A stretch of DNA of 64,000 nucleotides from Dactylorhiza incarnata (lineage: Eukaryota > Streptophyta > Magnoliopsida > Asparagales > Orchidaceae). This document shows positions 1-9,683 of this stretch, piece after piece. The notes beneath the pieces were generated by a model. That model did no database searches. It was not told the DNA's origin and saw nothing but the letters and a program-made list of their open reading frames with translations. Both the position numbers and the translations under genes were made by a program. Positions within the stretch are counted from its first letter, which is position 1, and every line of letters starts with the position of its first letter. The DNA lies in the NCBI GenBank assembly GCA_033032865.1, contig JAWHQI010000615.1, forward strand, positions 408,982 to 472,981, given 5' to 3'.

Positions 1-229
1 ATAACAAAAAATTTCTTCTTTCACTGTCGACATCCAACTCAGTGACACTCCAAGCCACAGAACAAGATACTACACACAAGTGACATTGCAGATATGGACA
101 TCTCAACATTCCAGATCTACAAACCTTAAGCAAACACTCTCTAGTTGAAGGGCTGCCAATCCTGAAGACCAACAAATCAACATATGAAGAATGCTCATTG
201 AACAAACTACATAAAGCCCCATTCCCAAA

Positions 230-712
230 TTGTTCTAAATGGAAGGAAAAGCAACCACTATAGCAAGAGATGTCATAGTTGATGAACAAGAGAGTGGAAG
301 TAGGAAGAAGAAATGGATCAGGACTAGGGTTGCAAAGTACATGATTGTATTCACCAGGAGGAATCTGAACAAGGTCAACCACTGCTTTCCTTCACAAATG
401 ATAACATCCAGGAGGTTGCAGCTGATCAAACTGAATCAGAATCTGCCACCACTGAAGCCACAAGCAACTCTAGCTCACTTCAAAATGCTGCAACCCAACA
501 AGCCTCATCATATCCAAGGAAGTATAGAAGTCTTCAAGACATATACTCAGCCACATTAATTACTCTTTTTATTGCCGAGCCACATGACTTCTCTGAAGCA
601 GTTACTCAACCACAATGGGTATAAGCAATGCATACTGAAATCCAGTCCATTGAACGAAACAACACCTGGGAGTTAGTAGAGAAACTAGAAGGGAAAGAGA
701 TGCGAGCCTATG
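230..712 (+). pseudogene. Copia element C1: integrase C-terminal end to start of reverse transcriptase
   Basis: Degraded Ty1/copia polyprotein. Codons near 265-290 give ARDVIVDE, the typical sequence at the end of the copia integrase region. A Ser/Thr/Gln-rich linker follows (in frame from about 361). From about 580 comes the hallmark start of the RT domain, EPHDFSEAVTQPQW followed by a stop and AMHTEIQSIERNNTWELVE. At least one frameshift (about 350) and one in-frame stop (about 623) make it non-functional. The next RT block resumes at about 1681 after an intervening segment. The same element continues at 1681-2319 and 18040-18760, so it reads plus and extends beyond the left edge of the window. 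Bases 1-230 probably hold more of its integrase but show no motif I can defend. Confidence 0.75.
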
Positions 713-1675
713 TGAGTGTTGTCTGGTTGACTCAAACAAACCCAAACTATATGATGTGGGCTTTAATTGATTTGACCGAAAGTAATTTTAGCAAATAAAA
801 TTATTCAAAGTTTAGCAAACTAACATAATGTGCACTATAACTTCAAATAAACAAGCGAACATGTTCTCCTTCACACGAAGGGTTCAAAGCCACTCTTAAA
901 CAAATGAGAATTATAGAAAATAGGAAAACGTAACAACAACACAACAATCACGATTCCCAAGCACTACACACTATTTATCCACATATTCAATAGTAAAAGT
1001 AAAGACACAAACTAGGTACTCACAAGCATGGGGATCCTTCGGCGAGGAGTGTCGATGGGCAATTGTAGCAACCCGATGCGACTTTGACAGCAAGAAACCG
1101 AGAGTGGAAAGTGCGTCTGGTGACTGAGAAGTGGCGACACTGGTGGGAAAATGGGGAGAATGCAGCTGGGGGAGGGGGGAGGGGAACGGGTAGTTAACTG
1201 AATGGGGTGAAGTGGAGGGGCTGGCGCTGTGATGGATCTGGAGGCCGCTTGCGGGTCTCCTGTGGGGACGGAGATCTATAGTGGCGGTTCAGGAGCGTGC
1301 GGTTTTGGATCGATGGGGGACAGTGATTAACTGTCGCAGTAAATGGAATATGTGTAGGATTTGGGCTGGGGGGGATCAGTGGATACAAATATACTATAAA
1401 ACAAACTGGGGAGTCGCACCCCGGGGTCTTGCGATGCCGCACCACGAAATGATTGTTGGCTCTGGATTTCTTCACAAGACAAACAATGCCTCAAAATGAT
1501 TGGCCGCTACGCCTGATGCCCAAATAACACTAAAGATGTCCAAGAAATAAATAAAATGCTCCGGACGCGCTCGTGATGTCGGATCAACGATCTGATCAAT
1601 GCCTCCTACGCGAGTACACAAATGCGGGCCCTGCAAAGTGGTGGCCCGAAGTCCAGTGTCAATCCTACAGCAGAT
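713..1675. other. Unidentified segment splitting the copia C1 RT domain
   Basis: The RT reading breaks after WELVEKLEGKEM (about 705) and resumes with MGLKWIYKMKYKEDGS at about 1688. In copia proteins these two motifs are only a few residues apart, so about 0.97 kb is extra. The first half is AT-rich; from about 1020 it is G-rich, with no credible long ORF. I could not find convincing terminal repeats or a target duplication; a shared ATG at both edges is too short to count. It could be a truncated transposon, a solo LTR fragment or filler DNA. Confidence 0.5.
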
Positions 1676-1680
1676 CCCCA

Positions 1681-2319
1681 TCAGTTTATGGGACTAAAGT
1701 GGATCTATAAGATGAAATATAAAGAAGATGGGAGCATTCACAAACACAAGGCAAGACCGGTAGTAAAGGGCTATTCCCAAATGCCCGAAAAAGAACTGAA
1801 ATTTTTCCCCGGTTGTCTCAAAGAAAAAAGCGGGTCCACCAATTAGACAAAGTTTGTCTTCTTGAATGGCACTTTTCAAGAAGATGTGTAAGTCAACTTG
1901 AAGGCTACATATCAATGGGTCAAGAGGCAAAAGTTTATAAGCTTCACAAAGCTTTATACGGTCTCAAACTGGCGTCGAGAGATTGGAACCAAAACATTGA
2001 CCAATACCTGAAGCAGAATCAGTTTGAGAGAAGAGCCAGCGAAGCATCCTTGTATATTAACATTTTTCCAACAGAAGATTACCTCATCCTCACTCTCTTT
2101 GTCGATGATGTAATAGTTACCAGCACCAAAAAAGAATTAATAGAAGAGTTTAAAGAGAAGATGAAGGAAGAATATGATATGTTAGACATGCATTATGAAG
2201 TATTTTATGGGGATTCAAGTTCATCAACAACATGGCCGGATCTTTATTTACCAAACAAAATATGCACTCGATTTGTTGAAGCGATGCAATATGATGGAAG
2301 CAAACCCATCAGTCACTCC
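1681..2319 (+). pseudogene. Copia element C1: reverse transcriptase core, interrupted
   Basis: Continuation of the C1 polyprotein. GLKWIYKMKYKEDGSIHKHK and the following VVKGYSQ open the RT palm. After a damaged stretch (1790-1900, frameshift) comes KLHKALYGLKLASRDWN, and then LFVDDVIVTST (about 2098-2130), where FVDD is the catalytic YxDD-box variant of copia RT. The frame continues to about 2200 and then switches to the frame giving YFMGIQVHQQHGRIFIYQTK and NPSVTP, where it is cut by the palindromic gypsy element at 2320. The missing part resumes at 18040 after removal of the insertion and one copy of ACTCC. Several frameshifts make it a pseudogene. Confidence 0.85.
2315..2319. repeat. Left 5-bp target site duplication (ACTCC) of the palindromic gypsy element
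   Basis: ACTCC occurs here directly before TGTTGAAACC and again at 18035-18039 directly after GGGTTGTACA. Joining the flanks across one copy restores the copia frame (VTP then TSTFDKP). This identifies 2320-18034 as a single integrated unit. Confidence 0.93.
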
Positions 2320-3174
2320 TGTTGAAACCAGTTTCCCGGTCTCAGCGTTCGAAAGGGGGTTGCGACTAACCCTTACTTGTTCTAAGCCTAGACCCTTGAC
2401 CGGTCACTAAGAACTGAAAGACTTGGACTTATTGAACACTTGAATCCCCAAATGGACCCCTTAAGCTGCAGCACGGAGGTCCCACCACATACCCGGAAGA
2501 TCTTAGAGCGCTTCCCCTCCCAAGCCAATGCTGAGCCTGGGCACCTTGGAGGGCACTAAGAACCACCTCACTGTCAGCTGAAGGATGACAAGGGAGGGGG
2601 GGTGCTTGCTCACAAGACCACGCGAGGGAGGGGGTAGTAACCAACCCTTCCCAAGGTGCCCATGGGGGCCTATTTATAGACTTTCCCAAAAATGGACTGC
2701 GAATAGCAAAAATCCTGCTATCCGCAGTCCAACCACGACCGCCATCGATCACGCGTGAGGGGGGGCGAGTGGGACTCGAGGTGTCCATCCCCCCTCTCGC
2801 GGGAGGTCATACTGACCTCCCTACCTACACCGGGCGAGTGGGAGGATCCCTCCCACTCGCCCAAAGGGGGCGGCGAGTGGGAGGCCTCTCCCACTCGCTC
2901 GGCGAGTGGGAGGGCTGCTCCCACTCGCCCGGCAAGTGGGAGGCCCCTCCCACTCGCTCGGCGAGTGGGAGGGCTGCTCCCACTCGCCCGGCGAGTGGGA
3001 GGCCCCTCCCACTCGCTCGGCGAGTGGGAGGGCCCCTTCCACTCGCCCGGATGAGTGGGAGAAATTCTCCCACTCCTTCCGTGGCCTCTTTCGCGGTTTA
3101 GGGTTTTGCTTGCTCGCTACCCAGGCTTCGTCCGGGTCGGGTCACACCGATTCGAGAAATATGAGGGTTGTACA
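2320..3174 (-). repeat. LTR A of the palindromic gypsy element (3' LTR of the left arm)
   Basis: 855 bp, starting TGTTGAAACC and ending TTGTACA on the plus strand. Homologous copies lie at 16157-17054 (inverted) and 17211-18034. On the minus strand a TATAAATA box is at 2672-2679, supporting minus as the transcribed orientation. It contains an array of perfect inverted repeats (2831-3060) that differs in copy number between the three LTRs. Confidence 0.92.
2831..3062. repeat. Hairpin array in LTR A built on GCGAGTGGGAG / CTCCCACTCGC
   Basis: Successive units of about 25-50 bp each read GGCGAGTGGGAGG...CCTCCCACTCGCC, so every unit can fold into a stem of about 11 bp. Units are separated by GGCTG, GGCC or similar loops. 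LTR B (16272-16530) has more units and LTR C (17730-17932) fewer, so the array expands and contracts. Such GC-rich stems may also cause sequencing or assembly errors. Confidence 0.88.
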
Positions 3175-3192
3175 CAATCCCCGCTCTTTGCG
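3175..3192 (-). other. Polypurine tract adjoining LTR A
   Basis: Read on minus, CAAAGAGCGGGGATTG directly precedes the LTR start TGTACAACC. A purine-rich tract at this place primes plus-strand DNA synthesis in LTR elements. It shows that LTR A is the 3' LTR of a minus-oriented element. The mirrored copy adjoins LTR B at 16139-16156. Confidence 0.65.
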
Positions 3193-3285
3193 AGCTTGAC
3201 TCAAGCTCGGAAAGAAAGTCCAACCCACCTATTGAACGAGTTGGTGGGACCCGGAGGGAATCTTTGGAGGGTTCCACCTGATGGC

Positions 3286-3293
3286 TATATAAG
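3286..3293 (+). promoter_or_regulatory. TATA box of antisense gene 1 (left arm)
   Basis: TATATAAG lies 70-76 bp upstream of the ATG of antisense gene 1 and reads plus, opposite to gag. The spacing suits a pol II core promoter, implying that the antisense gene has its own promoter just inside the LTR. The same motif is mirrored in the right arm near 16040. Confidence 0.6.
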
Positions 3294-3361
3294 ACCCCTC
3301 GAAGAGAAGGGTGAGAAGAGCACCCTTCCTGAGTGCTTCCCCCCCTCCCTCTTCGAACGAG

Positions 3362-4223
3362 ATGGATCCACCTCGAGACTTCAGGGCTCGCTTCAAAGAC
3401 TTTGCTGGGAAGGGTTCGTCTGACGTGACGGAGCTTAAAGCTCTGGTCCATGGCCCTCCGCCTTCTCCTACCCGCCCTGCGGTGCGATCGCCTCGGAAGA
3501 AGCTCCGCCCCGAGTTGGTGAAGGAGGCTGCGTCATCATCCTCTCATGGGGTGACCGAGTTTGCCCGCGGACTGGATATGGATATGGTATCGGTTCTCTC
3601 CTCCTTCCTGCTTCACACTTGTGGTTATATCTGTCCATGCCAACGTGCTTTTTCATTGTTCATAGCTTCTCGCGGATGACCTCGAAGGGATCCGAAGAGT
3701 GGTAGAGGGAACGGGTGCAGACGCTCGGGTGAGTCCTATCTCTCTCGTCCGGGAACCTGCCGCCCTCTCGACTGCTCACGATGACTCATCTGCTGGAGGG
3801 GGCAAGACTTCGATGGGTCAGTCGAGCCGAAAGGAAGTCTCGCCGCCACCCCACTCTCCTACTGCAATCTCGGAGCCCGTCGGGGACCGTCCCGACGTCT
3901 TCGTCCGTCTGAGCCGCTTGGAGACTCTTACCCAGGAGCTGCGGGAGGGGAGGCTATCTTCCGGACCCGACCCCCTCGCCCGTGTTGGCGTGCTGGAGCG
4001 TCGGGTGGAGAGGCTGGAGGCTGAACTCAATCTCCTACGAGGGGAGGTCCGGCTCGCATTTGGCGGCATGACGACACCGTTCGAGGATCATTTTCGCCGG
4101 GTGGAGGCCTCCGTGCGTACCGTGACCGAGGAGCTCTCCTCAGCCAAGGCATGCTTTGAATCCACGCGTGGGGGGGTCCCCTTCACCCTGGACCAGGGCT
4201 TCTGGAAGTGGACGGCGCGTTAG
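3362..4223 (+). CDS. Antisense gene 1 of the Tat-like element (left arm), two exons
   Basis: Function unknown. ATG at 3362 (MDPPRDFRARFKDFAGKG) opens 75 codons to 3586. A GT-AG intron is likely at 3587-3665 (GTATCGG...TTCATAG), and exon 2 runs 3666-4223 in frame to a TAG. The spliced product would be about 260 residues. The N-terminal third is Pro/Ser/Arg-rich. The C-terminal half has strong heptad character (VGVLERRVERLEAELNLLRG, then a second helix ending in AKACFES), suggesting a coiled-coil protein. No enzymatic motif is visible. It lies opposite to gag between the LTR and antisense gene 2, has its own TATA box, and is duplicated in the right arm, where a one-base loss shifts its frame. 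It could be a captured host gene fragment or an accessory protein typical of Tat-lineage elements. Confidence 0.65.
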
Positions 4224-4584
4224 CCACCCCTCCCCTTTGGGGATGTACTATTTGTTATGTAATAATGAGGATCGACACGTCGCAGCAGCTCGTCTGTTCC
4301 GCGGCCGGACTATTTGTTTTGTCATGTTTATGTCATGTTTGTTTTAATAACTCTGCCGAGTTATATCTCAGTTGAGCTGTCATTATTTGGCTAACTTTCA
4401 TGCAGGGTGAGCGCAGCAACACTGAGACAGTGGAGTAACAGGCGGGGGATAGGGACCTCGGGTGGACGGTCCGAGGGCGAAGCAGTTGGGTGGTGTGTCA
4501 GGGGGGAGACGTAGGCGAAGAGACCCTTCGGTCGGCATCGCTACCTCAGGGGAGAGGGTTGCGAGGCCCTCCCTCCTCTGCCGG

Positions 4585-4756
4585 GCGAGTGGACCATGAG
4601 GTCTACTCCCGCGTACCGGGCGAGTGGACCTCAAGGTCCACTCGCCTATGCTCGGGGCGAGCGGGCCTTGCGATCCGCTCGCCCGGGGCGAGTGGACCAC
4701 CTGGTCCACCCCCCCTTCATGCCCTTGGGCGAGTGGATCCCATGATCCACTCGCCT
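4585..4756. repeat. Hairpin array upstream of antisense gene 2 (GCGAGTGGACC / GGTCCACTCGC)
   Basis: Four to five units have the form GGGCGAGTGGACC...GGTCCACTCGCC, with related variants such as GCGAGCGGGCC and GCGAGTGGATCC...GGATCCACTCGC. The shared core GCGAGTGG is the same as in the LTR hairpin array, although the stem tails differ (GGAG versus GACC). The array ends about 20 bp before the TATA box of antisense gene 2. It is mirrored at 14590-14755. Confidence 0.8.
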
Positions 4757-4774
4757 CCCCTTTTACCCCTCCCT

Positions 4775-4785
4775 TATAAATACGC
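4775..4785 (+). promoter_or_regulatory. TATA box of antisense gene 2 (left arm)
   Basis: CTTATAAATAC precedes the ATG at 4879 by about 100 bp and reads plus. It follows directly after the hairpin array, so the array lies where proximal promoter elements would be. Mirrored at about 14560-14570 in the right arm. Confidence 0.6.
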
Positions 4786-4878
4786 CCTCCTTCCCCCTTT
4801 GGACCTTCACCTTCATTTCCTCCCTTGCCTTGCCTTTCTCCCAGATCCGGCTCTACTCTTTCCTTCCACTCCTACACG

Positions 4879-6758
4879 ATGGCATCCAACCGTTCAGCTG
4901 TCAAGAGGAATGGTCGGGAACAAAACGCGGCCAACTTCTCGGAGAGTTCTTTCCCCGTAGGGAAAGTATCCAAGGAGGAGCTCTCCGCCTTTAGGACTTC
5001 CTACCTCCCCGAAGGGTGGAAATGCAGATGCCCATCAGGGGGTGAGACCGTCAACTCCTTTTACGATAACTGGCTTGCATTTCCTCTCCTTCACTTCGAG
5101 GCTGGGCTACGGCTGCCCTTGTGGCCTGAGGTGAAGGAGTTCCTGGACTACTTTGGCGTAGTCCCGGCTCAGGTTAATACAAACGCGATCTCGATGTTAA
5201 CAGCTTACGCATGCTATTTGCGGGAGGAGAAGGTGATGTTTGACCTGAACGTGTTTCGCAAGATCTTCACCTTCCGAGCGACCGCTGACGGGGTGTGCTT
5301 TCTGACCGGCACACACATGGAGGTGCATGAGACCTCCAACAAGGTCCACCACTGGAACGAGTCATTTGTGTTCGTTCGGGGTGACCTGGGCGGCATCCCC
5401 TTCTCCCCCATACAGAGGCCCGAGAAGGTTTGTAAACCCCCCTCACTACGTGGGGAGGCTGCTGAGCTGCACCGCTTCCTTAAGGGTGCGAGCTTTGAGG
5501 TTGATCACCTCCGGAAGAACATCAATCAACTCACCTACGTGGAACCGGGGGCAGGTACTTGGACCTCGACAACTTGTCTTTCTTATGGCTCATTTCCTCC
5601 CATTGCTGCTCAACTCGTCCCAACTTGTGCAGGTGTTCGGTCCCTTCCTCGACGACTTCCCTCTGCAGGGGGAAGTTCCTCCTCTGCCCATGGGCTCCGC
5701 GAGGAGATTGCGGCTGATTCGGCTTCGGCTCCTAAGATACCTGGGTCGAGTCAGAGGAGGGATAAGGAGCGGGTGGTGGAGGAGGGAGCGCCCTCCTCCC
5801 CACCGAAGGAGCCGAGGATGCGGCGGGGAAAAGCAGTTTGCCGAAGGGATTCCAAGGTACTGCCTAGGGAGAGGGGGCAACCGAGTGACCCCACCGCATT
5901 GGCCAATCATCCCAACTTCGAGATGGGGGGAAAGGCTACGGACCCTCTTGGCGAACCTATCGTCTATTGGGATGAGACGATGAACCGGGTCTCCCTCACC
6001 TCCCAGCGGCCTTCGTGGGTCGAGGGAGATATCACGGATGGCGCGGCATATAGCTTTACCTACGGCATCTACGGTCGGCAGGATGCTGCATCCTACAGGG
6101 AGATGTCGATGCGTGACCTTGCGTATGCGAGCTCCTAGGCCCAGCTTCGTGCGACCGAACTCTCCCATATGGCCGTCCGCCGAGGTCTTAGTCTCTCGCA
6201 ACGGTCGGTGCGGGCGGACGCGTCGAAGCTGGATGCAGAAGAGAAAGCCACTGACCTCGCGGCTCGCTTGGCCACTGCTGAGAAACTCCTGGAGGAGTCA
6301 TCCGGGGGCTTGGTTCGTGCCTTCCTCAATGAACTTTCCTTTTCTCCTTTCAATTCCTTATTATTCGCAGGTTCTAACGTATTTGCCTTGCCGGTCTGCA
6401 GGGACCTGGTGCCGCCGACTCGCTCAGGAGACGGTGTGAGGAGTCGGACCAGGAAGTGCAGGACCTAAGGGCTCAGCTTGCCGAAGCCCATAGGCAGTTA
6501 AGAGAAGGGGGAGGAGAAGGAGGTGCACCTTCGAGAGCGGCGAGGCCAGCCCCATCTCGACCCGCTGAAGTCGAGCGCGCTCGGGGGAAAATCATGGCGT
6601 CAACGGCCCGAGCCCTGGTGAGTCGCCTCCATGACGTGGACGCTATTCGAGACAGCTGGAGGGGGGTCTCTGCCAGCGATATCCTTCCCGAGCTCTTTCC
6701 TTCACCTGGGCGATCCGGCTCGCCCCCTAGCAGCGGCGGCTACTCCCCATGGTCGTGA
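4879..6758 (+). pseudogene. Antisense gene 2 of the Tat-like element (left arm), plant gypsy-associated accessory protein
   Basis: ATG at 4879 (MASNRSAVKRNGREQ). The N-terminal globular part, about 200 residues (FYDNWLAFPLLHFEAGLRLP, then YLREEKVMFDLNVFRKIF and HHWNESFVFVRGD), resembles the family annotated in plant databases as 'putative gypsy type transposon' (Transposase_28). That family has no proven activity. A 78-bp GT-AG intron is likely at about 5555-5632 and keeps frame. A Ser/Arg-rich middle follows. An in-frame TAG at 6136-6138 is present in both arms, so it predates the duplication. Beyond it the frame stays open as a coiled coil (DAEEKATDLAARLATAEKLL), with a second intron from about 6313 and a last exon ending in SPWS at 6758. 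It probably encodes a structural or regulatory accessory protein, now truncated. Confidence 0.7.
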
Positions 6759-7064
6759 GGGCGGCCTGTGACTTCTTCTTTTCTCTCGTTCCTCCTAGGA
6801 ACTATGTATTTTTTGTGTTTGCCCTTTTTCTTTCAAGCCTGCATGTACTAGAAAAGTGAAGTAACAATTCGTGTAGTACATGTTATCAATGAATCAGTAG
6901 TTATCTAAACAAATGGTCCCAGCTTATTTTTTCCTTTACTGCTTGAGGAATTGATACCTTTGCTTGAATCGGTCACCGAGTCGTTGACTGGCCCGATGAG
7001 TCTCTCATTTGTCACTATGACTGAGTCTGTGGAGTGGTCTCTTTTAGTCAGGGATCCTACCGAT
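6759..7064. other. Non-coding interval between antisense gene 2 and the 81-bp repeats
   Basis: No ORF with recognisable motifs. A small minus-strand open frame (6905-7087) occurs identically in the right arm, but this is expected of any sequence in the palindrome and it has no family signature. It could be the 3' UTR shared by the convergent gag and antisense transcripts. Confidence 0.5.
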
Positions 7065-7469
7065 TGGAGGTGGAAGTACCCATCCACGTCCTGGGAGTCT
7101 TAGCTCAACCGGGTGTGGAGGAACTCAACGCCTTCCCAATCTGACTGGAGGTGGAAGTACCCATCCACGTCCTGGGAGTTTTAGCTCAACCGGGTGTGGA
7201 GGAACTCAACGCCTTCCCAATCTGACTGGAGGTGGAAGTACCCATCCATGTCCTGGGAGTCTTAGCTCAACCGGGTGTGGAGGAACTCAACGTCTTCCCA
7301 ATCTGACTGGAGGTGGAAGTACCCATCCACGTCCTGGGAGTCTTAGCTTAACCGGGTGTGGAGGAACTCAACGCCTTCCCAATCTGACTGGAGGTGGAAG
7401 TACTCATCCACGTCCTGGGAGTCTTAGCTCAACCGGGTGTGGAGGAACTCAACGCCTTCCCAATCTAAT
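7065..7469. repeat. Five tandem copies of an 81-bp unit (left arm)
   Basis: Units start at 7065, 7146, 7227, 7308 and 7389 with TGGAGGTGGAAGTAC and end CCCAATCTGAC. They are nearly identical, with isolated changes such as CTTAGCTC/TTTTAGCTC. They lie between gag-protease and antisense gene 2. Tandem repeats near the 3' end of the coding region are common in Tat-lineage elements and can seed satellite DNA. The right-arm copy is at about 11876-12283. Confidence 0.92.
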
Positions 7470-7619
7470 CACCAAGCCACGAGTTGACCTGATACGTCCC
7501 CCCTCCACCGGCATGACTTAACCCGGCGGAGGGTCTCTAGTCAGGGATTTTGAACCTGGATATTCTTCCAGAACCCCTTTCCCATTCATCATTCATACCT
7601 ATTACAACTTACTTACGCT

Positions 7620-7775
7620 ACGCCCCTTTGGGCATCCTGTTACACCTCGCCCTTTTCTGGGCCCCTCCTTACATCTCGCCCCTATCCGGGCACTTCACTA
7701 CACTTTGCCCCTATCTGGGCACGCCGTTACATCTCCCCCCTCCCTGGGCACTTCCTTACACCTCGCCCGTTCTGG
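7620..7775. repeat. Imperfect tandem repeats of about 31 bp after gag-protease (left arm)
   Basis: Five or so diverged units share GCCC(A/T)...GGGC and TTACA(C/T)CTCGCCC in plus orientation. They lie directly downstream of the gag-protease stop. The right-arm copy is at about 11570-11735. No function is evident. Confidence 0.65.
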
Positions 7776-7777
7776 GC

Positions 7778-9647
7778 TCATTCTGCTGCCTGCTCCTTAG
7801 CCATCCCTGTCATTGCTTCTTCCACTTCTTCGTCTGCTTGCATCCATCCGATTGTGTTGACCGCAGTAACGTAGCACTGGCGTGCCTCCCGGGGATCCCC
7901 CTGACTCTCACCTGGAGCTTTCCGGAGTTGTACTTCAAGCATTGATGGTAGGAGGACGGCACGCATTTGTACGCACTGATGAGGGGACGCCCAAAGATGG
8001 CGTTGTAACTGCTCGGCGCGTCCACAATGACGAACCGGCAATTCTTTGAAGTTCCCCCCAGGGTGACGAGGAGTTCGACTCCCCCTTCCACCTCCTTCCT
8101 CTCCCCGGAGAATCCGAAAAGTGGCCCATCCGATGCTAGCACTCGCTTGGCGTCAACCTTCATTCCTTCAAAGGCCTTCTTGAATACCACGTTCACCGAG
8201 CTCCCGTTGTCGACTAAGATCCGGGAGACGGTGAAGTTCTCGATCGCCGCCTTGATGACCAGCGCGTCGCAGAAAGGATCCTCATTGGCCGGCAGGTCTT
8301 GGATGGAGAAGGTAATCTTCTCGCTCGGAGGTGGGGACCGGGAGGTCGAGGCAATGCTCCGACGGTATATGGCATGGAGGCTCCCCTTCCGGGTGGCCTC
8401 TTTGCCTGCTCCCCCGTGGATGACCCCGATCCCTCCTAGGGCCCCTATATCGACCCTTTCTTCGCATGGATCATCCTCCTCCTTGCTCTTCCCCTTTTCC
8501 ACTGTCCGAGGTCCTTCCAGGCACAGCTGCTTCCCCCCTGCTGGGGCTCTTCCTTCTTCCCTCATCTCGAGGAATTCGGGGCAAGCTGCGGTCGCGTGAC
8601 CTTCCTGCTGGTGGAAGTCACAATATAGCAGCGCCAGCTCACCTCCCTGCTTCTCCCAACGTCCCCTCTTCCTTCCGCTTCTCTTCCGACCGATGGCCAT
8701 GGCTTGCAGGGGCTGGACTTGCAGCGGCCCCGGGCCCTGTTGCCATCCTGCTGGGTGGAACCGCCCGTGCCTCCCCTGATAGCCTCCTCCTCCCTGGAAG
8801 TGGCCCCTTCCTTGGCCTTGAGGGGGATCAACCTGTGACCTCCAAGCTGGTCGGGCGGCTGTCGGTTGCGACTTCCATCCTTGCTCCTGCCCAACGGGAG
8901 GTCCCTGTTGTCCCTGACTCTTCACTTCCTCCTTCTTTCTTCCTCCACGCTCTTTCCTTTCCTCCTCCGCTACCTCGGCTAACCTAGCCACGAACTCCTG
9001 ATTGGTAGCTTCAACCTCGGTTTCGCGATCGGCACGCTTCATTAACTCTTCGAAGGACAGCGGAGGGTCCCGAGTTAGACTCATCCGGAACAGCCCCGGC
9101 TGCAGCCCAAGGGTGAAAGCCAGCTGCAGGGTGTGCCCGGGCACTTCGACGACAAGGAGGACCTCCGCTTGGAACCTGTCCATGTAGTCAGCCAGCGACT
9201 CCCCTGGCTTCTGCCTGACTGCGAACAAGGCTTCCATACTCTTTCTCCTCTTCTTCGAGGTAGAGAACCTCAACAAGAAACTTCGGCGCAGATCTTCGAA
9301 ACGGAAAATTGTTCCCGCCGGGAGCGAGTGGAACCAATCCCTCGCCTTTCCTTGGAACTAGACGGCGAAAAGCCTGCACATGAAGGCGTCCGACATTTGC
9401 CTGATCGAGGTCATGTCCTCGAACCACTGGAGATGCTGGAGTGGATCGCTATCCCCCTCGTAGTAGGACATGGCAGGATCGCGGAACCCATCCGGAACAG
9501 GAGCTGACATGACCAGCTCGCAGAAAGGGCTCCTCCATTCTTCTTGGTTGAGGGGGGGTGCTCCCATCGCCTCCCCGCCTGGGCAGCTGGTCCGGGGTGA
9601 ACTATTGAAAAGCACCCGTGCTTGGAGACTTAAGCCTTCCTCCGAGG
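7778..9647 (-). pseudogene. Gag-protease of the Tat-like element (left arm)
   Basis: Read on minus from the palindrome centre. The capsid (retrotransposon gag) domain includes GDSDPLQHLQWFEDM, ARDWFHSLPAGTI and FLLRFSTSKKRRKSMEALF. A Gly/Gln/Arg-rich linker and a zinc-finger-like YCDFHQQEGHATAACPEF follow. Then comes an aspartic protease with ILVDNGSSVNVVF (DNG replaces the usual DTG/DSG), FGFSGE and NAIFGRPLISAY. The ORF ends with KEQAAE at 7778. No RT, RNase H or integrase follows. Defects: a TAG replacing a Ser codon in the capsid (near 9360) and a frameshift near 7885. The gag N-terminus is missing because the arm stops at 9647; a matching start lies in the leader at 17055-17210. Frame comparison with the right arm locates each lesion. 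Confidence 0.88.
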
Positions 9648-9683
9648 AAGGCTTAAGGAACAGCCAGCAAGGGAGGGAACCAG
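9648..9683. other. Central 36-bp spacer of the palindrome
   Basis: TCCGAGG at 9641-9647 pairs with CCTCGGA at 9684-9690, and symmetry continues outward on both sides. The 36 bp between them have no inverted partner, although AAGGCTTAAG at its left edge repeats an arm motif. A short unpaired loop at the exact centre is what hairpin or snap-back DNA synthesis leaves. Confidence 0.88.

Noticed and set aside
2755..3101. Overlapping open frames in the LTR hairpin arrays (also 16258-16626 and 17644-17961)
   Set aside because: They arise in all frames of GC-rich inverted repeats, and the sequence is LTR.
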